Source: Bacteroidota bacterium (GTDB lineage Bacteria > Bacteroidota > Bacteroidia > Chitinophagales > Chitinophagaceae). Taken from it: a stretch of DNA of 64,000 nucleotides. The stretch lies in the NCBI GenBank assembly GCA_023422565.1, contig JAFAGR010000010.1, positions 13,752-77,751 on the forward strand, read 5' to 3'. This document shows positions 23,816 through 33,769 of the stretch, piece by piece. Both the position numbers and the translations under genes were made by a program. The notes beneath the pieces were generated by a model. The model was not told the origin of the DNA and searched no databases. It saw only the letters and a list, made by a program, of their open reading frames with translations. The number at the start of each line of letters is the position of its first letter. Position 1 is the first letter of the stretch.

Positions 23816-25644
23816 TTTTCCGGGGTTCGAATTTCAATACCAAGTTCTTCCAACTGTGAATTATCTACCTGAGATGGTGCATCAAGCATTACGTCCCTTC
23901 CGCTGTTATTCTTAGGGAAGGCAATAAAATCCCTTATACCCTCGCTTCCGCCCAATATCGAACATAGCCTGTCGAACCCGAAGGCAATACCACCGTGGGG
24001 TGGTGCGCCGTATTCGAAAGCACCCAGGAGGAAACCGAATTTATGAAGTTGCTCTTCTTTGTTCATGCCAAGTGCTCCAAACATTTTTTCCTGCAGGTCC
24101 CGCTGAAAGATCCGGATTGAGCCGCCGCCAATTTCATTACCATTAAGTACCATATCATAGGCATTGGCTTTTATGGAGGCATAAGGGTGTTCGAGATATT
24201 TATTTGCATCAGAAATTATAGGATCGTTGTTGATCATCATGGGAATGTGATCCGGCTTCGGCGATGTGAACGGATGATGGCGTGCAACCCAGCGATTGCC
24301 GGTTTCATCATATTCAAAAAGCGGAAAGTCAAGCACCCAAAGCAGTTTGAACTCATCCGCCTTCCGCATACCTAACTTTTCAGCCATGTAAAGGCGAAGC
24401 TCACTGGCCGCCTTCCGCGTTCTTTCCTCGGGCCCTGCAACTATTAGAATCAGGTCTCCGGAGGAAGCGTTCGCCGCCTTTGCTATTGCCCGCAGGCGTT
24501 CTTCATCGTAAAATTTATCTACACTGCTTTTTATTGAGCCATCGTTATTCATCTTTATGAAAACGAGGCCCTTCATGCCGATCTGGGGGCGTTTAACCCA
24601 TTCCGTTAGTTCGTCAGTTTGCTTTCGGCTGTATTCACTGCAACCGGGGAAGCTAACTGCAATTATTGTTTCGGCTTCTTCGAATACTTTGAATTCCGGC
24701 TGGTTGATCAAGGATGAAATATTTTCCTTGTTCGGAAATGTATGAGAAGGAAATTTCAGGTTGGTTAATTTTGACCCGAACCGTATATCGGGCTTGTCGT
24801 TTCCGTACTGCCACATCGCTTCTTCCCATGTCATTCTTTCAATGACATCTGTATAGTCCATGTTCTTTACATCCTTAAACACGTTGCGGATCATTCCTTC
24901 AAACATGTTTAAAATATCTTCCTGCTCTACGAAAGCCATTTCGCAATCGATCTGTGTGAATTCCGGCTGCCTGTCTGCACGAAGGTCTTCATCGCGAAAG
25001 CACTTCACTATCTGGTAATACCTGTCGTAACCGCTAACCATTAGCAGTTGTTTAAATGTCTGCGGACTTTGCGGCAGGGCATAAAATTCACCCGGGTTCA
25101 TCCTTGATGGAACGATGAAGTCGCGCGCACCTTCGGGTGTTGATTTTATAAGAAATGGCGTTTCAATGTCCATGAACTGCTGCTGGTGCAAATAGTTACG
25201 AACGCTTCTCCCTACCGCATAACGTAATTCAATATTCTTTTTCACTGCATTCCTGCGGAGGTCAAGGAAACGGTATTTCATTCTGATGTCGTCGCCGCCA
25301 TCGGTATCATCCTGTATCGTGAATGGAGGGGTTGCTGATTTGTTCAGTATTGTAAAGCTGCTCACCACCACTTCAATTTCGCCGGTTGGTATTTGCAAAT
25401 TTTTGTTGCTCCTCTCTCTAACGGTGCCGGATACCTGAAGAACAAATTCTCGGCCCAGGGGCTGCGCATCAAGCCGGCTGTTCAGGTCTTCCGAAAAAAC
25501 GAGTTGAGTAATGCCATACCTGTCGCGAAGATCAACAAAGGTGATCGCTCCGAATTTGCGGATGGTTTGAACCCAACCGGCCAGTTTAACTTCGGAGTCT
25601 GTGTGCTGAGGGCGCAGTTCGCCGCAGGTATTGCTTCTGTACAT
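23812..25644 (-). CDS. aspS: Aspartate--tRNA ligase
   Basis: Class II aminoacyl-tRNA synthetase charging tRNA-Asp. An OB-fold anticodon-binding domain occupies the first 110 residues (VKLAGWVQTIRKFGAITFVDLRD). The catalytic core carries motif 2, FRDEDLRADRQPEFTQ (about 218), a bacterial GAD insertion in the middle, and motif 3 around GIAFGFDRLC (about 560). The length of 610 is normal for bacterial enzymes. Preceded by a TATCTTTG box. Confidence 0.97.
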   Translation of the reverse strand: MYRSNTCGELRPQHTDSEVKLAGWVQTIRKFGAITFVDLRDRYGITQLVFSEDLNSRLDAQPLGREFVLQVSGTVRERSNKNLQIPTGEIEVVVSSFTILNKSATPPFTIQDDTDGGDDIRMKYRFLDLRRNAVKKNIELRYAVGRSVRNYLHQQQFMDIETPFLIKSTPEGARDFIVPSRMNPGEFYALPQSPQTFKQLLMVSGYDRYYQIVKCFRDEDLRADRQPEFTQIDCEMAFVEQEDILNMFEGMIRNVFKDVKNMDYTDVIERMTWEEAMWQYGNDKPDIRFGSKLTNLKFPSHTFPNKENISSLINQPEFKVFEEAETIIAVSFPGCSEYSRKQTDELTEWVKRPQIGMKGLVFIKMNNDGSIKSSVDKFYDEERLRAIAKAANASSGDLILIVAGPEERTRKAASELRLYMAEKLGMRKADEFKLLWVLDFPLFEYDETGNRWVARHHPFTSPKPDHIPMMINNDPIISDANKYLEHPYASIKANAYDMVLNGNEIGGGSIRIFQRDLQEKMFGALGMNKEEQLHKFGFLLGAFEYGAPPHGGIAFGFDRLCSILGGSEGIRDFIAFPKNNSGRDVMLDAPSQVDNSQLEELGIEIRTPEN

Positions 25645-25669
25645 CTTTTTATCCCTGTTTTCGAGGGCG

Positions 25670-25677
25670 CAAAGATA
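25670..25677 (-). promoter_or_regulatory. -7 box (TATCTTTG) of aspS
   Basis: TATCTTTG on the minus strand, 25 nt before the aspS ATG at 25644 and just past the terminator of the upstream gene. Confidence 0.5.
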
Positions 25678-25680
25678 ATT

Positions 25681-25718
25681 AAAAGCGGGCAGCCCTTGAA
25701 GGCCTCGTGCTGCCCGCT
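25681..25718 (-). terminator. Terminator of the alpha-2-macroglobulin gene
   Basis: AGCGGGCAGC (25684-25693) pairs perfectly with GCTGCCCGCT (25709-25718); on the minus strand the hairpin is followed by TTTTAATT. It starts 6 bp after the stop at 25724. Confidence 0.82.
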
Positions 25719-25723
25719 ATCTA

Positions 25724-28700
25724 TTAATTTCCAAGTATGTTAATCCGTATTCCCTCGCTATGGCTGGCGAATTCGGGCGCATACATGCATTGAATAGTGG
25801 CAATTCCTGTGCTGAAGTTTCCTTCATGTGTGGCAAATACCGGATATTCGAACACGTATGAACCCCGGGGGAGGAAACTGAAAAAGAAATTCGTACTCGC
25901 ATCTTTTGTAGATTCGTAATAGCCCAGCCCGCCTTGAAATTTGAACCCGCTTATTACATTAACCGGTTCGGTGGCTGAGGCCCGCATGTCTTTTAAATGC
26001 ACATATTCCATGTCCCGATCCGTTCTTATTTCCATACGCATTACCAGTTTATCTCCAACCTTAATGTTGTCATTAGCTTTCACGGCTTCCAACACGGGGC
26101 CCCGGTCTGAGTTTCGCTGAATGAATAATTTTTTTGAAATACTTAGTGGCGATGCGGCGGTGGTAATTTTATCCAGGTCTTCAAAGTATTGCCAGTAAAC
26201 GCTTCCCCATGATGTAGATGCTGATGAGGTGTTTGAAGGTTTCATTTCCACCAAAATATTTCCCATTCCCTGCTGAACCTTATTGCCGGCGATAGTCGTT
26301 TTAAAGTATCCTGTTCCGGCTTCCAGCGGTTGATCAATACTGCTTATCGTGGTATTTCCCAAACTGATGTTTACGTTTTTATCTTCAATCAGCCAGTCCG
26401 TTCCATTAAGCAACAAAGCGTAGCATGCATCGGCAGTGGCTTTTGTAGTTCTCCAGTTGTTGGTTTGTTTATTTTTTAAAAGCCATGTTTTCATGTCATC
26501 AATAACCGGATCGTCTTTTTTGATCTCCGAAAATGCAGCGATTATCATGGAATGGCTTTCTATTGGCGCCTGGTGCCAGTAATATCCTCCTGCGGCAACG
26601 TCTTTCCAATAGGTGCCCAGTTCCGGATCGTTGATCGCATTTTGCTTCAAGGAGGCGAGTATCTGATTCGGAACCGAAAGATTTTTATCACGATGCAAGA
26701 TTGTGGCAATCATTGCCTGCACATACCTGTTCTTGCCGACCCAATATTCTGCGGCCTGCTTTTTAAAATAATCATAAGCCTTTGATGCACCCGAGGCTAT
26801 TTTCATATTTGAGAAAAAGCTTCTCATATATAGGTATTGTACGGCATAATTTGAGAGTTGATCTTTTTTTAGATCGGCTTTGGCCTTCAACAATGAATTG
26901 TATTCATCTGCGATCCGGGCATCCAGGTAGGGCATAGCTTTCTGCAAAATTTCTTCGGTTGCCTGGTTCTGACCGTCGATAATACCAAGTTGTTTTAAAC
27001 GCCCGATGCCGGTTATAATGTATTGCGTGATGTACCTGTCGTCGCGACCACCCTTGAACCAACTGAAGCCGCCGTTTGGAGTTTGAAGCGTTTTTAACTT
27101 TTCCAAAGTTTTTTCCTGTTCAGCAGAAAGCTTGATAAGATCGAACAAAATCGCAATGTTTGCTTTCTGTTTTTGTTCGTTTTCAGCCTGCAACACCCAT
27201 GGGGTTTCCTGCAGCAACACAGATTTCAGTTCCGTATTTTTTTGCAGATTACTCAATAGTGCGGCTGTATCCGTTATCCTCCATTTCTCAAATATTTCTC
27301 TGATGCGCGGTGCCTGCTGTACGATATTAGCCGCAACCGCATTTGCATAGTAGCGGTTAAAGACCTGTTCAGAACAATCATACGGGTATTCCATAAGATA
27401 AGGTAAGGCCTGCACTACATACCATGCAGGATTACTGGTGTATTCTACCGTTAGTGCATGGTGTGTTAATGAACCGCTGTTATTAGATCGAAGAAGTTTA
27501 TCAAAGCTGAATGATTTTTTCAGTTCGCGCCGCATGTTCAGCGGAAGCGTTTCGGTAACCAGCATTCGGTTAGTAAGGACGGGAACTGCGGCTAGTTCAC
27601 CATCATGGAAAATTCCGTCTGCAGTTGAGGCCTTTACGGTATAGATAAGGCTGCTATTGAAATTTACCGGAATGCTGAAGGGGAACTTTATTACCTGGCT
27701 CATACCGGGCTCGACAGAGAAATGTTGTGAAGGAAAAATATTCTTGAACCATCCATCCACGTTTTTGCCGCTAACCGCATCCGTTAGTTGAAGATGCGCC
27801 GTTCCCTTCATGATGGTATCGCTCATGTTTACAACCTTTGCGGAAAACTCAAGGTTATCGCCTTCCCTGAAAAATCTTGGTGCATTGGGTTGAACCATTA
27901 ACGGTTTCTGCGTGGTGATAAATTTTTCCGCATAGCCGCTCTGCAATTTTTCGGAATGCGCCATGGCCATTAGCTTCCATTGGGTGAGCGCCTCCGGTGC
28001 CGTAAAGGAAAAGGAAACATTACCATCTTTATCGGTGGAGAGTGAAGGGAAGAAGAAAGCTGTTTCCTGCATGTTTTTTCTAACATCTGCATCATTCTCC
28101 GGTTGATCAACTTCTTCAATGGACGGAGCCTCCTGTTTCTCACCTTCCCTGCCGTCTCTACTTTGCGCATCGGCCTGAACGGGAGCTAACTTGTTAGACG
28201 CGTTCAAACTTGATACCCCTCTTATTACAACGCTTTCAGAACCTGCATACGCGTATCGTAATTTTCGGCTGATCCACCCATGCTCTACCCACGAATCATA
28301 ACTTTTCTCAGGCGCACTTTTATAAACGGAGGAATAAGTTTGCATCAGGAGCCCCTGCTCTCCGGAGAAGCCAAACTTTCTCCAAAGGTTATCGTTTGCC
28401 AGTGTTGGCCAAAGGCCTTGCAGATTAATCCAATTGTGTTTTTTGAACTGGTCAAGCGAGGCATCATACATACTTACCAAAGCTTCTGCGGCAACTTTTT
28501 CTCCCTTATTTCCTTTAATGTTGATCGTCCATTTTTCCTCGCTTCCAGGAAGAATATTATCACGAAAGGTGGAGAAAGTGATATCAAGGTCTTTGTTGCT
28601 CCAGGGAACAATAATGTTTTCAGTATTTGTATAAACTCTGTTGTTTTTAACGAAGGCATGACTGATTGAAATTCCACCTCGATCATCTTCTTCAACTTTG

Positions 28701-31700
28701 ATTTTTCCGTTAAATGGCCTCTGTGACGAGAGCTCAAATTGTTGCTTGGTGACCCTGTCTTTCATTTTCCCGATAAGTTCGATCAGGTGTATTTTGTTGA
28801 ATCGGGATTTAACCGTATAGGCAATAGCATCGCCGGGTTCGGCAGTTCTTGTACTTGTTAGTACCTCAATATCTTCTTTTGCCGGGGCTGAAGGTTCAAT
28901 AATATAGATGAACCTTTCTGATTTAACCGGCTCTCCGTATTTGTCGGTTCCGGTTGCCAAAAGTTTATACCATCCGCCCCGGAATTTCCTTCCTTCCCAA
29001 TTCCACTTTCCGTTTTTTGAAGTTGTGTCGGTTTTGCTGTACACCATTTCTTTCACAGGCCAATTTTCGCGGTTGCTCTCATCACCATACGGGTCGAGAG
29101 GAAACATTCTATGAAATTCTTCCCGGGTGTAAATATGCCGGTCAGGCGCTTGCCAATAACGCGTACGAAAAAGATTTCCGGAATCGTTCAATGCAAACAG
29201 TTGTATGTTGAGCGATGCCTTTTCAAATTCTCCCGCCGTATTTGTGGTGAAAAGTTTTACCTGAGATAGACTGTCAGCAGGTATTTTTTCTTCGGCATCA
29301 ATATTTATATGCAATGCCTGATAGCCCACTTCCACATTAGTTTTTGCAGTTCTGGTTTCGCCATTCAGGTCGGTTACATCTGCCGAAACCTGGTAGGTGA
29401 AGATTGGCTGGAAGGTTTTGTCGGAAGTTTCATCCGGAATTGCGGTAAAGTCAATTGAGAAATCGCCCTTATCGTCCGTTTTCGTTTCGCCATAAGTGAT
29501 CTCCATGGCCTCGTTATTGTGCGGAGGGAAGATCTTATAGCCCCACCAAAAAGGATATCTTACTTTTCGGGTAACCCTGTACGTTACCTCAGCTCCTGCG
29601 ATCGCATTTCCGGCGTAGGCCTTTGCATTTCCTTTTACCGTGATGCTGTCGTTGAGCCGGTAAGTTCCTTTTGGTTTTTCTATTTCCACCAGAAACTTAG
29701 GCCTTTTGTACTCTTCTACACTAATTGTATGGTAAAGGATATTTGAAGTGTCGCGGATAGTGAATATGCCGTTGAGCAACCCCTCGGGAAGATCAAATTG
29801 CCCGCTGAAAGAGCCGTAGGAATTTGTTTGGACCTGCCGGGTTGAGAGTTTAGTACCATTCGCATCGTAAAGCGCAACCTCTGTCTTTTCTTCTTTCACC
29901 AGCTTTGTGGTATTGAGTTTCTGATCGCGGCTAAGCATAATGCCTTTAAAATAGACCGGCTGGCCCGGGCGGTATATGGACCGGTCAGTAAACAGGAACA
30001 ATTGTTTTGTTTTCTTGGGTTCAAAGTCATTATAGTAACCGGTACCAAATTCATCTTCAAGAAACAGCTTCTCTCCTTTATAGCTAATCTCAAAATTCAA
30101 TTCACGGTATTCTTTTGTCTTTTTAAGTTGAAAGCTTCCATCTTTACTACTTGTATATTTTTCATTAGGGTTGTAATTGAACTTTCGCGTCTTGTAGTCG
30201 TAGTTCTTTTGCCAGGTTTGTATCTCTGCGCCGCGCACAGGTACTCCCGTTTCGCGGTGAAGCACAAAATATTCATTGGAACTGCGCCCGATCATCGCAA
30301 GAGTGCTTACATGTACAACCTGTCGGGAAAGAATATTTTTGTTCATGGAAAAATTCTTATCCATGCTGCCAATGATCATGTACATTCCTGTTGCCAGCGG
30401 TTCCATTTTAACCTCCACACTATGTAAGCGGAAATCATTTTCCTTCGGAAGTTTTATGCTGAATGAATTTTGCGGTCGTTGTTTCAGGATGTTGGCCCAT
30501 GCCTCATTTTCCGGTTTTCCCCAAATTGTGTTGAGATATTCCCTTGTGACCGGCACTATCCGGAAATGGATCTCTTCCACGTTTTTATACTGAACGAAAT
30601 TTCGAAATGGCTGGTTGGGGAGGTTTACCTTTTCCGCTTCTAAAGTAATATGAGGTTGAAGTATTATGTTGATGAGATTCCGGCTGTTGATAGCCCCTTC
30701 ACTGTTGGGATATAACCTTATCATCTCTTCCGCTATTGCTTTTGCCTTTATTTTTCCGGATGTGTCAGGCTTAGCAGATTCTGCTGCGGAGTTGAGCATT
30801 AGCGCCCTTAAATAACCTGCCTGGGCAACAAGGGGATTGTCGGAATGATTTATTTGCAGTGCTTCAAGAGCATCGAGGTACAGAGAATCTTTTTTTGCAA
30901 AAACGCCGTAGTCATAAATAAATTGAATTCTTTTTAAGTCTGCATCAATCAAGGCATCCTCATTTTTGTTTAGAAGATGAAATTTTAAAAGATCCTGGTA
31001 AATTAAAATTGCGTTGTAGTAAAGCGAGGTTGAATCGCTGGTTGAAAAGGTAAGGTTTGAAAATTCTGATGAGGGTGCGAAGGCCTTTGGATCTTTTATG
31101 ATAAAGCTGTAGGAAGGCCTGGTAAGGTCTCGCTCCGTTGAAGTAAAATATTCGAGTGCCTGGTGCGCAAGAAAATCGTAAAGGGTTGGCCGCAACTGGC
31201 GTGTGTTTTTGCCCTTGTAAAGGATAGCATCAAATTTCGCGATGGAGGTATTTTGCAGAATATTTTTATTTTCCAGCGATCGTTTATAACGCTCCGTTAT
31301 TGTACGGTGAAGCTTTTCATTGCTCCAGGTAGTTATGTCTTCGCTGTTTTCCTCGGTAAGCGCGGTTCGGTCATAAAGCCTGAAACGCTGGCTTCGTTGA
31401 TATGCCCAATAGGCTTCGGCCTGCATGCTGTAGAGAATGTTTTTCGCGGGGCCGGTTGCTTGTTTAACTAAAGTGTCCAGGTACTTCAGATTGTTTTGCG
31501 CATTATCTTCTTCTACACGGTTCCTGTATTTCATCTGGAACATGGCGCTTTTTATTTGCTGCGGCTCATTTCCGTCTCTAACAGCTAATGAAAATATTTT
31601 ACGAACTTCTTCCAAAGCAGATTGTGTAAGGCCTTTTTTCTCAAATTCGGCTACGCGTTTCCAATTGGCTGAATAGGGGTCGTTAGTCTGGCTCATTACG

Positions 31701-31747
31701 TTGTTGCAAAAAAGAATTATCGAGAGTGAAAAGAGAATTTTATACAT
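25724..31747 (-). CDS. Bacterial alpha-2-macroglobulin family protein
   Basis: A 2007-residue exported protein of the alpha-2-macroglobulin family, thought to trap proteases in the periplasm or at the surface. A signal peptide ends near VMSQ (residue 20) with no lipobox, unlike lipid-anchored enterobacterial ECAM. Residues about 20-250 are helical. The MG2 domain contains FTDRSIYRPGQPVYFKG (about 584), the A2M domain FTAPEALTQWKLMAMAH lies near 1240, and the thioester motif CSEQ in YPYDCSEQVF near 1457 is intact, followed by the helical thioester-domain barrel and a beta-rich C-terminus. A Glu/Asp/Lys-rich linker lies around 1190-1215. No penicillin-binding protein 1C gene is adjacent. It has its own terminator. 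Confidence 0.92.
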   Translation of the reverse strand: MYKILFSLSIILFCNNVMSQTNDPYSANWKRVAEFEKKGLTQSALEEVRKIFSLAVRDGNEPQQIKSAMFQMKYRNRVEEDNAQNNLKYLDTLVKQATGPAKNILYSMQAEAYWAYQRSQRFRLYDRTALTEENSEDITTWSNEKLHRTITERYKRSLENKNILQNTSIAKFDAILYKGKNTRQLRPTLYDFLAHQALEYFTSTERDLTRPSYSFIIKDPKAFAPSSEFSNLTFSTSDSTSLYYNAILIYQDLLKFHLLNKNEDALIDADLKRIQFIYDYGVFAKKDSLYLDALEALQINHSDNPLVAQAGYLRALMLNSAAESAKPDTSGKIKAKAIAEEMIRLYPNSEGAINSRNLINIILQPHITLEAEKVNLPNQPFRNFVQYKNVEEIHFRIVPVTREYLNTIWGKPENEAWANILKQRPQNSFSIKLPKENDFRLHSVEVKMEPLATGMYMIIGSMDKNFSMNKNILSRQVVHVSTLAMIGRSSNEYFVLHRETGVPVRGAEIQTWQKNYDYKTRKFNYNPNEKYTSSKDGSFQLKKTKEYRELNFEISYKGEKLFLEDEFGTGYYNDFEPKKTKQLFLFTDRSIYRPGQPVYFKGIMLSRDQKLNTTKLVKEEKTEVALYDANGTKLSTRQVQTNSYGSFSGQFDLPEGLLNGIFTIRDTSNILYHTISVEEYKRPKFLVEIEKPKGTYRLNDSITVKGNAKAYAGNAIAGAEVTYRVTRKVRYPFWWGYKIFPPHNNEAMEITYGETKTDDKGDFSIDFTAIPDETSDKTFQPIFTYQVSADVTDLNGETRTAKTNVEVGYQALHINIDAEEKIPADSLSQVKLFTTNTAGEFEKASLNIQLFALNDSGNLFRTRYWQAPDRHIYTREEFHRMFPLDPYGDESNRENWPVKEMVYSKTDTTSKNGKWNWEGRKFRGGWYKLLATGTDKYGEPVKSERFIYIIEPSAPAKEDIEVLTSTRTAEPGDAIAYTVKSRFNKIHLIELIGKMKDRVTKQQFELSSQRPFNGKIKVEEDDRGGISISHAFVKNNRVYTNTENIIVPWSNKDLDITFSTFRDNILPGSEEKWTINIKGNKGEKVAAEALVSMYDASLDQFKKHNWINLQGLWPTLANDNLWRKFGFSGEQGLLMQTYSSVYKSAPEKSYDSWVEHGWISRKLRYAYAGSESVVIRGVSSLNASNKLAPVQADAQSRDGREGEKQEAPSIEEVDQPENDADVRKNMQETAFFFPSLSTDKDGNVSFSFTAPEALTQWKLMAMAHSEKLQSGYAEKFITTQKPLMVQPNAPRFFREGDNLEFSAKVVNMSDTIMKGTAHLQLTDAVSGKNVDGWFKNIFPSQHFSVEPGMSQVIKFPFSIPVNFNSSLIYTVKASTADGIFHDGELAAVPVLTNRMLVTETLPLNMRRELKKSFSFDKLLRSNNSGSLTHHALTVEYTSNPAWYVVQALPYLMEYPYDCSEQVFNRYYANAVAANIVQQAPRIREIFEKWRITDTAALLSNLQKNTELKSVLLQETPWVLQAENEQKQKANIAILFDLIKLSAEQEKTLEKLKTLQTPNGGFSWFKGGRDDRYITQYIITGIGRLKQLGIIDGQNQATEEILQKAMPYLDARIADEYNSLLKAKADLKKDQLSNYAVQYLYMRSFFSNMKIASGASKAYDYFKKQAAEYWVGKNRYVQAMIATILHRDKNLSVPNQILASLKQNAINDPELGTYWKDVAAGGYYWHQAPIESHSMIIAAFSEIKKDDPVIDDMKTWLLKNKQTNNWRTTKATADACYALLLNGTDWLIEDKNVNISLGNTTISSIDQPLEAGTGYFKTTIAGNKVQQGMGNILVEMKPSNTSSASTSWGSVYWQYFEDLDKITTAASPLSISKKLFIQRNSDRGPVLEAVKANDNIKVGDKLVMRMEIRTDRDMEYVHLKDMRASATEPVNVISGFKFQGGLGYYESTKDASTNFFFSFLPRGSYVFEYPVFATHEGNFSTGIATIQCMYAPEFASHSEGIRINILGN

Positions 31748-32016
31748 GCGATTCGTTTTATCAATGATGCGCGATCATCCGCAAAGTTTGTGCAATAAGA
31801 TGAATAAAGTTAGAGTTTGCATAAAGAGATGTATGAGTTTGTTCATTGAGATAAATTCTCCCGCAAAACTTTATCGAAAGATGCAGGCCATTCCTGTATT
31901 TCGCACTTAGCCGGTAGCCTCAGACCTGATCCCGGGTTTCTCCTTTAACTTTTATTTAGGTTTTTTGAATTTTACTTTTTACTCTTTTCGCAGTCTTAGA
32001 AACCAAATACTGTTTT

Positions 32017-32721
32017 ATGAAAAAGATATTTACCCTAAGCATCCTTCTTGCATGCTTCTTTCAAGTTTCGGCTTACAATTATGGAGCGAGCATCAGCATC
32101 ACCAGCGCAAAAGATATACACCAGGTGGTGATCAATGGCAGAACTTATGCTGTCCGCAACAACAGTCAGACTTTTGAATTGCGTAACCTTCACCAGGGTT
32201 ATCACAATGTAAAAGTGTACCGGTTGAATTCCGCCTATCGCAATCCTATGCAGTCGAGGCGCCTGGTGTATGAGGGCCGTGTGTACATCCGCAGCGGTTA
32301 CCATACCGAAGTTATGATCAACCGTTTTGGCCGGGCCTATGTGGATGCGCAGCGTTTAACTTCTTATGGCGATGATGACCAGCCTTACGGCGGCGAGTAT
32401 TATGAAGAAAACAGGGCGATCAGTTCCGCTTCCTTTCAACAATTAAAAAGCACACTGAAAGACGAGAAATTTGATCAAACCCGTGCGGGAATTGCCAAAG
32501 CTTCAATGAGAACCAATTTCTTTGAAGCGCGCCAGGTGAGAGAAGTATTGGAGTTGTTCAGCTTTGAAGACACCAAACTTGAGTTAGCCAAACTTTTTTA
32601 CGAAGTGACTGTTGATAAAAGAAATTTTATGCTGGTATATGATGTGTTTTCTTTCAGCTCCAGCAAGGAGGAGTTATCCAGGTTTCTATCCACTAAAAAT
32701 TTGGACCCTGAAGATTATTAA
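32017..32721 (+). CDS. Exported DUF4476 domain protein
   Basis: A 234-residue secreted protein with a signal peptide ending near QVSAYN (residue 20). Residues 25-115 form a beta-rich domain (HQVVINGRTYAVRNNSQTF, GYHNVKVYRL, GRVYIRSGYHTEVMINRFG). The C-terminal DUF4476 domain comprises SASFQQLKSTLKDEKFDQTR, VREVLELFSFEDTKLELAK and FSSSKEELSRFLSTK. It has the same architecture as the protein at 5796 but without the long Lys/Ala-rich linker. The role is unknown. It is divergent from the alpha-2-macroglobulin gene. Confidence 0.85.
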   Translation: MKKIFTLSILLACFFQVSAYNYGASISITSAKDIHQVVINGRTYAVRNNSQTFELRNLHQGYHNVKVYRLNSAYRNPMQSRRLVYEGRVYIRSGYHTEVMINRFGRAYVDAQRLTSYGDDDQPYGGEYYEENRAISSASFQQLKSTLKDEKFDQTRAGIAKASMRTNFFEARQVREVLELFSFEDTKLELAKLFYEVTVDKRNFMLVYDVFSFSSSKEELSRFLSTKNLDPEDY

Positions 32722-32754
32722 GCGCAGTTTTTTTGGTTTTGAGTGGGAAAAAGA

Positions 32755-32790
32755 AGGTCCGGATTTCTCCGGACCTCTTTATTTTTTGTG
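32755..32790. terminator. Bidirectional terminator between the DUF4476 gene and sucD
   Basis: AGGTCCGGA-TTTC-TCCGGACCT is a perfect 9-bp stem. T residues follow on the plus strand and A residues precede it, so it can stop transcription of both converging genes. Confidence 0.85.
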
Positions 32791-32793
32791 TGG

Positions 32794-33669
32794 CTATTTC
32801 TTAATTACATCTGCCATCGTTTTACCGATATCGGCAGGACTGTCAACCACGTGAATACCGCATTCGCGCATGATCCTCATTTTAGCTGCAGCCGTATCAT
32901 CTTCTCCGCCAACGATAGCGCCTGCATGGCCCATACGGCGGCCGGGAGGAGCAGTTTGTCCGGCAATGAAACCTACCACCGGCTTTTTATTGTTGATCGA
33001 TTTAATATAGTGAGCGGCTTCAGCTTCCATGCCGCCACCGATTTCTCCGATCATTACAATAGCGTCGGTTTCATCATCATTCATAAACAATTCAACAGCT
33101 TCACGGGTTGTGGTGCCGATGATGGGGTCGCCGCCGATGCCTATCGCCGTGGAAATACCAAGGCCGGCCTTTGCTACCTGGTCTGCCGCTTCATACGTAA
33201 GCGTTCCTGATTTTGAAACGATACCGATGCGGCCTTTTTTGAAAATAAAGCCCGGCATAATGCCAACCTTACATTCGTCAGAAGTGATCACACCCGGACA
33301 ATTCGGCCCGATCAACCTGCTGTTCTTGCCTTTCAAAAATTGTTTAGCCTTCACCATGTCCTGCACCGGAATACCTTCCGTAATGCAAACGATCAGTGCA
33401 ATACCTGCATCAGCGGCTTCCATTATTGCATCGGCCGCAAATGCAGGCGGTACAAAAATGATGCTCACGTTAGCCCCTGTGGTTTTCACCGCTTCTTCCA
33501 CGGTGTTGAATACGGGTTTATCCAGGTGCGAGGAGCCACCCTTTCCAGGCGTAACGCCGCCCACCACATTGGTTCCGTACTCTATCATTTGCGTAGCATG
33601 GAAGGTTCCCTCCGTACCCGTGAATCCCTGCACAAGTATTTTCGAATTCTTATTAACTAAAACTGACAT
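32794..33669 (-). CDS. sucD: Succinate--CoA ligase (ADP-forming) subunit alpha
   Basis: The TCA-cycle enzyme subunit that binds CoA and carries the phosphorylated histidine. An N-terminal CoA-binding Rossmann domain (ILVQGFTGTEGTFHATQMI, GGVTPGKGG) is followed by IGPNCPGVI and IGIVSKSGTLTYEA. The active-site histidine lies in MGHAGAIVGG near residue 248. The length of 291 is typical. sucC is not adjacent; in many Bacteroidota the two subunits are unlinked. It has a -7 box 46 nt upstream. Confidence 0.96.
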   Translation of the reverse strand: MSVLVNKNSKILVQGFTGTEGTFHATQMIEYGTNVVGGVTPGKGGSSHLDKPVFNTVEEAVKTTGANVSIIFVPPAFAADAIMEAADAGIALIVCITEGIPVQDMVKAKQFLKGKNSRLIGPNCPGVITSDECKVGIMPGFIFKKGRIGIVSKSGTLTYEAADQVAKAGLGISTAIGIGGDPIIGTTTREAVELFMNDDETDAIVMIGEIGGGMEAEAAHYIKSINNKKPVVGFIAGQTAPPGRRMGHAGAIVGGEDDTAAAKMRIMRECGIHVVDSPADIGKTMADVIKK

Positions 33670-33715
33670 AAGCTTATGTTTTTGATAACCATCTACATGG
33701 TTTTAAAAAGTGCCG

Positions 33716-33723
33716 CAAAGATA
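33716..33723 (-). promoter_or_regulatory. -7 box (TATCTTTG) of sucD
   Basis: TATCTTTG on the minus strand, 46 nt upstream of the sucD ATG, in the 100-bp gap after mlaF. No clear -33 element. Confidence 0.45.
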
Positions 33724-33769
33724 GGGAGAAGGGATAAACTATACTTATCCGTATATCACAGGTTTTGAG

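Noticed and set aside
33029..33685. 218-codon open frame on the plus strand
   Set aside because: Wholly antisense to sucD; codon structure is a shadow of the real gene.
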